Assembly (NCBI GenBank): GCA_013368375.1
Contig: JAACJP010000004.1
Location: 310,001-374,000 of the forward strand
Direction: 5' to 3'
Origin: Tricholomella constricta
Taxonomy: Eukaryota; Basidiomycota; Agaricomycetes; Agaricales; Lyophyllaceae
DNA length: 64,000 bases
Positions 23,196-31,648 of the stretch are shown here, in pieces (the stretch's first letter is position 1; each line of letters opens with the position of its first letter). Made by a program: the position numbers and the translations under genes. The notes beneath the pieces are model-generated. The model did no database searches and was not told the DNA's origin. It was given only the letters and a program-made list of their open reading frames with translations.

Positions 23196-25452
23196 TTTTT
23201 TTTTTTTTTTTTTTTTTAATTCCATTACCCGTCGGGGCATTGCCCTATGGTGGGTTTACTATTTACAGACTGTATGTATGTGGTACCAACAAGTTTTCTG
23301 TCGTGACTTTGGATCCGTTCCCTTTGCGGGGTCGGGATCCGTGGTGTGAAGGCCTGGAAAAAGGCGTTAGTCCGTATTATGTCGGTGGCGACGTAGTAGT
23401 TGTGGAGAATTATGATGGATTATTGTATGTAGGGCGTTGTCCATGCGGTCCTTCTTTTGTTACTTCCGACCCGACCGTTTTTCGTTGTGCAACAGCATGT
23501 CTCCGAGCGCCTCTTCGAAACGTTTGGTGGCCGTGATGTATATGAAGAGTACCCGCACGGCTTTGGGATCGCTGAGTAGGGTCTGTAGAGCACTCGGTCC
23601 TGGCCTCACCACTTCGTGCATTTTTGCGCGGTGTCTCCTGTATGCTGTACACTCCAACAAAAAATGCTTCACCGTCTCGTCTCCCTGCTGGCATGCCTGG
23701 CATTGTGCTGAGTCGACCTTTTTGAATCGGAATAGATAGGCGTTTAGGGGGCAATGTCCCGTTCGGAGTTGGAAGAGTAGTGCTGCGTGTTTTCGTGGTA
23801 GGCCTTTCACCGTTTGATAGAACTTCCGCGACGGTAGGCTTGGGTCAATTGCCTTCATCCTCTCGTATCTCGGCGATTTCGTGAACGCTTCGTGTGCCTC
23901 TCTTTTCAGCATCTGTTTCTGTCTCCGTACGATGGCCGCTTTGCTGACTGGCAGTGGGGCTGCTAAGCTGGATATGCCAATGCCTCTGGTCTCCTTCCCT
24001 TCCGCTGCCCTTTCATCAGGAAAAATAGTTCTGGTCCGTAACACACAGCCAAGATCTGGAGCTGCTGTAGATGGACGGCTTGTAGGTACCACTCTGTAGC
24101 TGTGATAGTGGTCTGTAGCTTTCACCATTGGTATGTAGACCTCGGGAGCTTACACTTGCCATATGTATAGGTCTCAATCAATACATTCTTTGAGCGGATG
24201 ATACACTACTAGTACAGTGCAGATGCTGTGCACCAACTCGTGCAGGTGAAAAATATTGCACCAGGAGAGAAATGAACACTCAGTCTCACTTCAAAGTAAA
24301 TGTCAAACATGGTTGTAACAACCACTGCACCACAACATCCTTGATATACAGCCTCACCTGCACAACCTAATCACGTCCGGCACTGGCCTTGGACGCAAAA
24401 AAGTTTTTGAAGGTGCTTTCAAACTCCGCCCGAGTCCACCCGCATTCAGTCTGTCGTCGTAGCATCCTCCCTCTCACTCCCTCCCTCCGTTTCGAAGTTT
24501 CTGCTCCTGTCTTTCTGTTATTGACAGTGGGTGCTTTGTGATCAGTTTCTGATGACCATGATGTTGGTCCCACCCTGTGGCACAAGCACCTCTATAGAGC
24601 CCTTATTTTGTGCTTTCCATTTTTTTTTCTGCATGCGCCTTTGAGTCTAGATCCTATGGTGTTCAGGTGAGTTTTCGGTTTTTTCTCTTATTCCACCCTT
24701 GAGCTGAGATGCCTTATGTAGATGAAGACTTTTGTGGAGACTGGACAGAGGCCGGGCCACTTTTGAGGAGAGGGAGCAAGTGTCAAGGTGAGAATTGGAG
24801 GTGTTGTTCATCTGCAGTAAGTCCAGAACTGTCTTCTAATTGATCTATGCTAATGCTAATGCAGCAATAGCTTCCCATCTTAAGATCATCCCTTCCCCCC
24901 TTCCTTTCCCTACCTTCCACCTATCTTTGCCCACCACTTGCAGCATATTTTCTTCGAGATGGCCATTTGAACCCGGTTGGTGCTCTGGAGGATTTAGATA
25001 GTTTAGATTTGTGTTTTAACTACTTTGAATACACTTTATTTGATTTCGGAATGTTTTTATGTGAGACTATGAACTGTATATAATTCCTATAGCTCTCGTA
25101 GCTGTGGTGTTACAGACATCTATGGAGAGCTACGCAGGAGCTACGGGAGCTTGGCTGGTAGCTACGGACTATTACCTAAAGGGGACTTGGGTCCGCGAAG
25201 TTCACGAGGTACCAAAGCTCCGTACCTCTATGGAGTCATGTCAATTTTTCCTGATGTTTCGCCTCTTTGTCCGCTCTTTCGTTTCCGGGAATGCCTTCAT
25301 GTGCTGGTGTCCAGTAGATCTGTATTTGCCGTTCTCCTCTCGTTCGCGATATCCTCTCTATCCCTTCCACCACTCGGTCGACCAGGTATCGGCCTGTTCC
25401 CGGTCCTGGGTTCATCAATGCTTGCATGCCTGCTTGATTGTCGGTTCCCACT
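23196..25452 (-). mobile_element. LINE (non-LTR retrotransposon) 3' remnant, interrupted
   Basis: Minus-strand remnant in two pieces. 25452-25257 encodes the end of an RNase H domain (TDNQAGMQALM ... IQIYWTPAHEGIPGNERADK). 24013-23460 continues with the C-terminal Cys/His motif of fungal LINEs (LLFQLRTGHCPLNAYLFRF, CQACQQGDETVKHFLLEC). A 22-nt poly(T) at 23196-23217 is the poly(A) tail seen in reverse, 15 bp after the DUF2235 stop. The two pieces are separated by the inverted-repeat element at 24014-25256. The upstream part of the LINE (RT, ORF1) is missing beyond 25452, where LTR-like sequence begins. Confidence 0.85.
24014..25256. mobile_element. 1.24-kb element with 13-bp terminal inverted repeats inside the LINE
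   Basis: Begins CATCAGGAAAAAT (24014-24026) and ends with its exact complement ATTTTTCCTGATG (25244-25256). TTT flanks both ends, a possible 3-bp target duplication. It separates RNase H and zinc-binding parts of one LINE, which are otherwise collinear, so it looks like an insertion. Inside are many GTAGCT/AGCTAC words near both ends, like subterminal repeats, and no transposase ORF; it is probably a non-autonomous DNA transposon. The superfamily cannot be named from the ends alone. Confidence 0.6.
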
Positions 25453-25644
25453 TGTAAGGACACCCACTATCTTATCTAATCTTGGTTATCTAATCGTATC
25501 TTATCGAGACGATTACGCTATTGTTTGGCAACACCTTCTGGTGTTGCCTATTTAATTCATTACATTAATTAAGTATAAACAACCTTGTACACCTATACGT
25601 AGCAATCGACAGACTTGTCAAGCTTACGTCTAGTGTGAACAACA
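25453..25644 (+). mobile_element. Probable LTR of a second retroelement
   Basis: LINE coding stops abruptly at 25452 and a sequence starting TGTAAGGACACCC begins; about 190 bp later it runs ...GTGTGAACAACA. TG...CA ends fit an LTR, and an ORF on the same strand follows. It contains a perfect 9-bp stem, 4-nt loop hairpin (GGCAACACC-TTCT-GGTGTTGCC, 25527-25548). No partner LTR is in the window, so the call rests on end structure and context. Confidence 0.4.
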
Positions 25645-25781
25645 AGGTCCCAAATTCTGTAACCCCGTTACATTTTTTTAAGCTACCTTGCTTTCTATTG
25701 CTGCGTACCCACGACGTTACGCAGACCCACATTCCATTTAGAACACCCATCATCAAAAAGAACCAACGAGACCGAGACCCG

Positions 25782-26759
25782 ATGACAACAACTCCCACAT
25801 CCGGAAAGAGCCGAACTCCGGTCCTCGAGGATGCGCTCACAGCGCATCCTCCATCACAACTTCCACTGCAACCAGTGGAAGTCGGATCAGTCGCTGGTGG
25901 ACAAAGTTCACCAGCGCAGAATACACTAGGAGTAGAATCGGAGGAACTTTGGCCAATAGCAAGCACCAATGTGCCTGGGAGCTTGGCCGACGAATTGGCC
26001 AGGTCACATCGACCTGGCCCCACGGCGGGAAGCAGATGGCCAGACAGCCGTCTGTCGAATAGAGCGTTCGGGGCGTCCACCCTGAGCATAATCAAGATGG
26101 AGTCGGACGAAGACGACTTGTCCGACCCCGAGGCTAATGAAGAAGAGGCCAGCGAAAGGGAACTGCTTGCGCTTCAAGTGAAGCAATTCTGGGACACCAC
26201 CGATGTGGTTAGCGAGCATCGGCGAAGGCGACTGGAGGAACGAGCGGATAGGCTCGTTCTGCGATCTACCGGAGCACAATCCGTTGGAGAAATGGTCGCA
26301 CAAGCATATGCCGACCGATACTTGGAAGCGCTGTCCGTAGTAGTTACGGAATACAGGAAGAAGTACCCTAAGGGAACTTCGAATTCAGCAGTCAGCTCGA
26401 TCGCTGGGACGCCTGTACCTAAGAAAGCCTCGTTCAACAAAGGAAAAGGTCGTTGGGATGACCTCTTCACTCCTCAAGCAGTGGCTGCCGGATCGAACCA
26501 GCCTCTTGATGAGGCTGCCATGGCAGTATCGGCGCTGCATCAAGCGCGACAGTTAGGAGAATCTGACGACGATTATCGTCGTCGGTCTGCGGCAGCGAAG
26601 CGCGAAAGAATGACTCGTGAAGAGCATCTTGCGCAACCACAGGGATCCAAATGGGCCCCTGTTAGTGAGTCTACGTTAGACCCACCCACGGAACGTAAGT
26701 ATACAACCACGCAAGCAGCTGGCGACGAAAGCGCTGTCAGTTCACACCAAGCTTTATGA
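25782..26759 (+). CDS. Unrecognised hairpin-rich ORF of the second retroelement (Gag-like position)
   Basis: Open from MTTTPTSGKSRTPVLED to SSHQAL (325 aa from this ATG; the frame is open upstream to 25635). Acidic (SDEDDLSDPEANEEE, residues about 108-122), then a probably helical segment (EHRRRRLEERADRLVLR, QAYADRYLEALSVVVTEYRKKY), then a low-complexity tail. Position just after an LTR-like sequence suggests a Gag-like role; no CCHC or protease is seen. After the stop, another frame stays open briefly (LYEKVQCPGSTGSYY), so the ORF may be frameshifted. A GTAAGT at 26694 could be a splice donor. At nucleotide level it is packed with perfect stem-loops, unlike its neighbours. Confidence 0.5.
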   Translation: MTTTPTSGKSRTPVLEDALTAHPPSQLPLQPVEVGSVAGGQSSPAQNTLGVESEELWPIASTNVPGSLADELARSHRPGPTAGSRWPDSRLSNRAFGASTLSIIKMESDEDDLSDPEANEEEASERELLALQVKQFWDTTDVVSEHRRRRLEERADRLVLRSTGAQSVGEMVAQAYADRYLEALSVVVTEYRKKYPKGTSNSAVSSIAGTPVPKKASFNKGKGRWDDLFTPQAVAAGSNQPLDEAAMAVSALHQARQLGESDDDYRRRSAAAKRERMTREEHLAQPQGSKWAPVSESTLDPPTERKYTTTQAAGDESAVSSHQAL

Positions 26760-27064
26760 AAAAGTTCAGTGTCCAGGCTCAACCGGAAGCTATTATATGC
26801 GACAGGAAGGTCACCTGGTGTTCGTTGGGGAATCCTTCCAGATACGATTACCTAGGAGTGGGTTAGTTTATTATCTGGTCTAGAGATGGGTGGTTAGTCA
26901 ATTGTCTTTGTTGAAGAAATATATCTCAACAATGTTTAAGACAATGAGCAGCTGTGGAGTAGATCGTTAGTGACAGTGATGAGGGTCGTAGATAGTCGTG
27001 ATAGATGTCGTGGATAGTCGTGATAGATGTTGTGAATGTGTCGTTGAAGATACTACGTGTATAT

Positions 27065-27285
27065 GATGACTTGATATACGATGGCTTGATATATGATAAC
27101 TTGATTAGACTTGACTTAACTTGACTTGACTGACTTGTGTATATATAATGACTTGAATAACCTTGACTTGACTTGACTTGACTTGACTGGCAGATGTATA
27201 CGATAACTTGAATAGACTTGACGGTAACTTGACTGACTTGCAGATATATACGATGACTTGAATGGACTTGACGATGACGAAGGCT
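27065..27285 (-). repeat. ACTTG / CAAGT pentamer-based repeat
   Basis: Irregular tandem array of GACTT/ACTTGACTTG words with interspersed GTATACGATAACTTGAATAG units of about 45 bp. Slightly different between the two tandem copies (several substitutions and one indel). Confidence 0.8.
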
Positions 27286-27385
27286 TCCTGATGACAAAAG
27301 ATAGAATATAGGTCAGTAATAAATGTAATCAACTAACTGATAGTTGATTAATACGAGAAACAATGACGAAATAAATCTAACAAGG

Positions 27386-27767
27386 TTGCTCACTGTCTCT
27401 TACAGTGACGAACAAGCTTGAGAGATATGGACGATGACGAACACTAGTCTCAATCACACTCTTCTGGGCACTGCCAGGCTCGAGTAGATATATACTAGAC
27501 TTGACGAAGAATACCGAGTTTGCTCACTGTTGTGGACAGTGACGAACAAACTAATTATCAACTTGCTCACTGTTTCGTACAGTGACGGACAAGATTGACA
27601 GACAAGAACGACAGACTAGCTCACTTCGCAACTCTTCTGGGCACTGCCAGGCTCGAGCAGGAATTCCACTAGACTGAAACTGACTTTCTGGTTTGCTCAC
27701 TGTTGGCGACAGTGACGAACAAACCAAACTACCAAGTTGCTCACTGTATCTTACAGTGACGAACAAC
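27386..27767. repeat. Five-copy covarying hairpin array
   Basis: Five imperfect palindromes: 27386-27415, 27517-27552, 27562-27593, 27690-27725, 27736-27767. Each has the core TCACTGT-5 nt-ACAGTGA, an asymmetric internal loop (C on one side, CGAA or CGGA on the other) and an outer stem. Outer stems differ but still pair in four copies: AGTTTG/CAAACT, CTTG/CAAG, GGTTTG/CAAACC, GTTG/CAAC. A 27-bp word containing CTGGGCACTGCCAG sits at 27458-27484 and 27631-27657, so the array is two units of about 175 bp plus one more hairpin. Confidence 0.9.
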
Positions 27768-27913
27768 CTTTGGTAGACAGAAGCAACAGTGAATCAACTA
27801 AGATTACTGCCTTGGTCAACAATATGACCAATGGGGGGTGAGTGCAGGCTGTATATTGGATGAAACCACTGTTATACCACACCAGACTGGGGGGAATACT
27901 CAATTTCCTCTCC

Positions 27914-27921
27914 CTTATATA
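27914..27921 (-). promoter_or_regulatory. TATA box of the large retroelement
   Basis: TATATAAG on the minus (element-sense) strand, 43 bp downstream of the last TGAGTCA site and upstream of the hairpin array. The enhancer-TATA-leader order fits an LTR promoter; this would be the 3' LTR copy. Confidence 0.5.
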
Positions 27922-27963
27922 CATTTTGGCTACCTACGCTTACTAAGCATTGATGCAGTACAA

Positions 27964-28509
27964 TGAGTCATGTAGAGTCATATATTGTAAGTGAAGGAGT
28001 CAGAATGAGTCAGGGTGAGTCAGAATGTGTATTTATAGAAAGTAATGAGTCAGGATGAGTCAGAGCATATTTATAGAAATATAATGAGTCAGATGTTATA
28101 AATAAACAGCCTTGACTGTAAATGAGTCATCCTGATGCAATCTATGAGTCAGATTACATGTGTAGAGTTAAAAATAGAATGGTAATGAGTCAAGTGTTAT
28201 AATGACTGTAAATGAGTCATCTAGATGCAATCCATGAGTCAGATCACATGTAGAGGGTTAATTATAGAACACTTGAGTCAGATTGTCAGAATGGAGTCAT
28301 ATAGACATGAGTCATGTTAAGATATGGGTTATATTTAGCACACTTGAGTCAGAATGTCAGATTTGGGTCATGTAGGCAGATGAGTCATGTGGGGGTGTGA
28401 GTCATGCTGTCATATGAGTCATGCTTACATAAATGTCATGTGGAGCATGTGGACCATCCTGACATATGAGTCATAAAGGTGCAATGAGTCATGAGCTGCA
28501 TATGAGTCA
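27964..28509. promoter_or_regulatory. Array of 20 TGAGTCA (AP-1/Gcn4-type) sites
   Basis: Exact TGAGTCA starts at 27964, 28006, 28016, 28046, 28056, 28085, 28123, 28145, 28186, 28213, 28235, 28274, 28308, 28345, 28381, 28398, 28415, 28467, 28485 and 28503. Nine of these lie in the palindromic ATGAGTCAT. Near-matches (GGAGTCAT, CGAGTCAT, TGGGTCAT) fill gaps. TGA(G/C)TCA is the classical bZIP (AP-1, Gcn4) core. All sites have G at the centre on the + strand, which suggests growth from a short tandem repeat. Confidence 0.8.
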
Positions 28510-28566
28510 TAATGACGAAACGAGTCATATGGATCCAATCAGTCAAGTTCAGGAGTTATGACTAAG

Positions 28567-28796
28567 CTGAGGTCATCTGACTTGTCCTTAGGATTACAGA
28601 ATCATCAGAATGATGGAGTTAACCATTGCGCCATGTGGGCTGCTTAGTAATCTCTTATGATTATAAAGTTTTGCACCAGGCCGGGATTGAAGCAAGGTCA
28701 AAAGTGCCAAAGCAGTAGGTGCAATTTAACCACTGAGCCATTGGGCTGTTTGTGACAAGCTAGACTTTAAACTGTTTATAAGGCAGGGATTGAACT
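28567..28796 (-). repeat. tRNA-like (SINE-head-like) modules
   Basis: On the minus strand two segments begin CAGCCCA..TGGC.CA.TGGTTAA, resembling a tRNA A box: TGGCTCAGTGG (28740-28730) and TGGCGCAATGG (about 28633-28623). Box-B-like GCTTCAATCCC (28693-28683) follows the first, and AGTTCAATCCC (28796-28786) stands alone upstream. They do not fold into clean cloverleaves, so they are tRNA-derived remnants or SINE heads, not working tRNA genes. Confidence 0.4.
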
Positions 28797-29147
28797 GGTG
28801 TTATAAAATATAAGACCTTTCTTTAGAGTGATCAATTCGACTGAGTGGGCTTTTTATGTCACTTTGTCTGAAACACTTTTCAGGCGTGACATATTCGCGA
28901 GGAACGAAAAATCAACCGTCCCCGGTTGTGTCGAATTCTTCTTTAGAGAATGAGAGGAATATATATAATCTTGAAAAGACCACGAAGTTCTACTGTGATA
29001 CTCCTGCTCTAATATGTCCTTTTATAGTTTCTTGACTGTCTCTTTGAGGGTTAACAGCTTTAATCGTTTCTTGACTTGTTCGGGTGTTAACAGATTTTTC
29101 TTGTTGCTATGCATCTTTCTGAATAAGCATGCAAGTAGAAATAAAAA

Positions 29148-29483
29148 CTAGTCACGTACCTCCCAGGGTCTGCCTGAAGGTCGGTTGGCATAGAATATTC
29201 CTCCTAATGCATCAAGAGAGTCGGGGCGATGTGTCTTGATAGATTCATGATGACTTTCTGAGGTTGGGTGAATATAAACAGGTGGAAGAAGTTGAGGGTT
29301 ATGACTTGGAATAATGACGAGAGGAAGTCCAGGTTCATTTTCATTTAGCCTTGGAGCATGACTTAGGCGCTGGCACAAGCGTCCAATCATATTACGGAAA
29401 AGGAAGACGAGAATGATGGTGCAGATGATGAGAATGCCGAGAAAGACAAGAATATAGGCTTGAAAAGTTCCGTTATTGGCCAT
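29148..29483 (-). CDS. Small single-pass membrane protein of the retroelement (111 aa)
   Basis: MANNGTFQAY is followed by a long hydrophobic helix at about residues 10-31 (ILVFLGILIICTIILVFLF), then basic RNMIGRLCQR and a Pro/His-rich soluble tail ending GRPWEVRD. It has no cleavable signal peptide; the short polar N-terminus suggests a type III topology with the tail inside. It is the last gene before the regulatory region. Only conservative changes distinguish it from copy 2 (one His/Arg change). An Env-like, budding or membrane-targeting role is possible but there is no evidence beyond the helix. Confidence 0.6.
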   Translation of the reverse strand: MANNGTFQAYILVFLGILIICTIILVFLFRNMIGRLCQRLSHAPRLNENEPGLPLVIIPSHNPQLLPPVYIHPTSESHHESIKTHRPDSLDALGGIFYANRPSGRPWEVRD

Positions 29484-29829
29484 CGCAGGATATGTTCAAT
29501 GTGCGCTCAATTGTTGTTTTCCTTGGTTTTTCCTCTTTATTTCAATTAGTCATGTGATGGTTGAGTTTATAATGAAAAGCGTGATTGGAATATGTATGGT
29601 GTGGGATATGATTACGATGTAGCATCTGCTTTAAATTCTGCAAGTCGTCCTCTTTCTCTTTTTCGAATTGGGCGGAAGATTACAAAGTGGATAAATTGCA
29701 AGTAGTTGGTATATCGAATCTAGTGATGACAAATTAGAATTGACATTTGAATGAATAGGATGGGATTCACATAATGAGCCGAAAAACAATGGCTCACCAA
29801 ATATGGAAGGTTGCAATATGGTCGACATC

Positions 29830-30243
29830 CTATTTAAGTCGAAAGCCAATATGCTGAAAGCGGGCGATGTGGGCATGCAGAGTTTCTTCTTCGGAAAGAG
29901 TGAGGTCGGAGGATTTAACCCAGTAAAAACGAACGGGTATACTGGTTGGAGAGATGATGCGAACTTGGATAATGGCGTAGATTCCAAAGAATCCATCAAC
30001 AGAATTTAATATTCCATTTTCGTAAACTGGATGATGTCAATTACTGGATCCAGTTCCTATAATTCCTCGAGTTGTTTCTGGGGGGTATGCGATGACGAAT
30101 TCATCTCCGACTTGGAGAAGTCCAGTTGGATGTTCCAGAAGAAGGTTGATTCGATGGTGTTCTGCTAGCTTGCGAGCAATAAAGATGGAGAGCCCATTTT
30201 CGGAATCAGGAAGATGAAAGATTGAGACGTGGAATGATGGCAT
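29830..30243 (-). pseudogene. Accessory gene C, broken by a nonsense change in copy 1
   Basis: Same frame as the intact 137-aa gene at 52987-53400 (starts MPSFHVSIFHLPDSENG). In copy 1 a CGA codon became TGA at 30039-30037, stopping after 68 codons. Product not recognised; motifs include LLQVGDEFVIAYPPET and VRFYWVKSSDL, suggesting a small beta-rich domain. A TTTCAG just before the ATG may be a splice acceptor. Another same-strand frame (29999-29631) overlaps the second half and ends SKKRKRTT; it cannot be excluded as the real or an extra product. Confidence 0.5.
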
Positions 30244-30369
30244 TGCTGAAAGAGTGGAGCAGCAAAAGATAGTACTGGTAGTTGATGACGGAGAGGTAAA
30301 ATATGAGATGCGTATAAATACGTAACAACTCAATTCGGCGTATACTTTAGGTATGTCAGTTCCTGGATA

Positions 30370-30995
30370 TCAAATAAGGAAGTGGATGGTGGAATTCTGA
30401 TTATTTCGAAAAGTAATAATGGGTTTCTCTTCTTGTAGGAGCACGTGTATGAGTCGAGTCAGAGAATTGAGTACGGTGTCCAAAGTATCTGGGAAGAATA
30501 TGATGGTCGGTCCAGAATAGTGATCCTTTTACTGGAATTCAATGATTTAGGATGTTACGTATTGGTTGCTTATAATGAATTTACATGCATTCCTGGAAAG
30601 GGCTGATGAATGGGTACCTCAGGTACAGATGTCAAAGGTGCAGCATAGAGATGGTCGTAATCGACTAAGAAGGTAGATGGAAATAGTGAAGTTGTCGTAG
30701 TTTGTTCCTCCATTGATGTAACTTCTGGTTCATTTAACCAGTATTCGAAATAAGCTTCTCTATCCGCGGATCTTGCTCCTGTAGGTCCTTTACCTAAAGG
30801 TGGACGTGGATCGGGTTCCATTCCTAGCAGTTGGCGTAATGTCGCATTTTCAATAGATAATTCATTTACTCGATCTTCAAGATTTTGGAGATGCTGGCGA
30901 CGTCGAGCACGGTAAGATATCTGTTTAGCACGAGAGTATGTAGAGGCAGTAACAAGCTTGGCTCTGGATATCGGCTTTTGTGAAGAATCTTTCAT
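30370..30995 (-). CDS. bZIP-like protein encoded by the retroelement (two exons)
   Basis: Exon 1 30995-30585 and exon 2 30525-30370, joined across a 59-nt intron (donor GTAAAT, acceptor AAAAG), give 188 aa in frame. Residues about 16-50 hold a basic region and zipper: SRAKQISYRARRRQHLQ followed by NLEDRVNELSIENATLRQLL, with Leu at three successive heptads. It aligns with the Yap/Pap1-type NxxAQxxFR signature, but the Asn is Ser and the Phe is Tyr. The rest is acidic/Pro-rich; exon 2 begins DHYSGPTIIFFPDT. Exon 1 near its end carries a synonymous GGA/GGT difference between copies, supporting coding up to the donor. It lies downstream of integrase, next to an array of bZIP-type sites. Confidence 0.7.
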
Positions 30996-31128
30996 GGCGT
31001 AATGAGGTAGAGAAACGTCTCATGTACTACAGGTGGCTTTGTCGTGGTCTGCAATGAGGCTTTCTTGAATCTGATAAAGGTGCTTGATGTAGTCCAGAAA
31101 CGTCAAGAGCTATTTATCGGTAATGTAA

Positions 31129-31570
31129 CTAGAGATAGCGACTGCTGTTCCAAATTAAATCTTTATGGATCCAGAATATTTTATGACAATATTGAACTGC
31201 GGTTTCCTGAAAACAAATTCGAACAGAGAGAAAATCTTCAAATACATAGTCTCCAATAAATCTGACTTCTCCTAGTCCATGTCGATGTACGTATAGAGTG
31301 TCTCCTTTGTCTATTCGAGTATCAGTTTTGTAGATAAGCCATTTGATCTCTGTGACAGATGGAATAGGCTGAATGTCTCGAGAATATGCTTGATAGGCAT
31401 GCATGTGTAACGGAATACTAAATAATTTCAGCAGCAATCAGGATAAGAAGCTCCTTAATTACATACTTAGTGATTAATGAAGGTAAGTCGGTAGAGTTGG
31501 GTATAGAATTTGATGTCCTGAAGGGTGTGTAAAAGAGGGTCTTGAGCGAGGAGAATATCTTGTTAGGCAT
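31129..31570 (-). CDS. Accessory gene A of the retroelement (130 aa, one intron)
   Basis: Exon 1 31570-31467 and exon 2 31417-31129, with a clean GTATGT donor and TTTAG acceptor around a 49-nt intron; total 393 nt. The protein starts MPNKIFSSLKTLFYTPFR, then IPLHMHAYQAYSRDIQPIP, and contains DTLYVHRHGLGEVRFIGDY and VRICFQETAVQYC. Not recognised. It starts about 80 nt after the integrase stop. Identical exons are present in copy 2. Role unknown. Confidence 0.55.
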
Positions 31571-31648
31571 TGGTGATAAATATGTTGATGGTGGTTGAGG
31601 ATTCTGTGAGTAAGGTCTTTCTGAGATAATAATGCTCCTTTAATTACT

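Noticed and set aside
27386..27767. Possible CRISPR-like array
   Set aside because: The repeats are internally palindromic, unevenly spaced, variable in the outer stem and sit in a eukaryotic retroelement; there are no uniform spacers or cas genes.
26940..29148. Exact LTR borders for the large retroelement
   Set aside because: No second LTR is inside the window (copy 1 is cut in gag, copy 2 by the window end), so TG/CA ends, target duplication and primer site cannot be fixed.
29631..29999. 122-aa ORF overlapping gene C on the same strand, ending in a basic KKRKR tail
   Set aside because: Amino-acid changes between the copies in this frame and no motif. Gene C in the alternative frame looks better, but neither is proven, so it is only mentioned under gene C.
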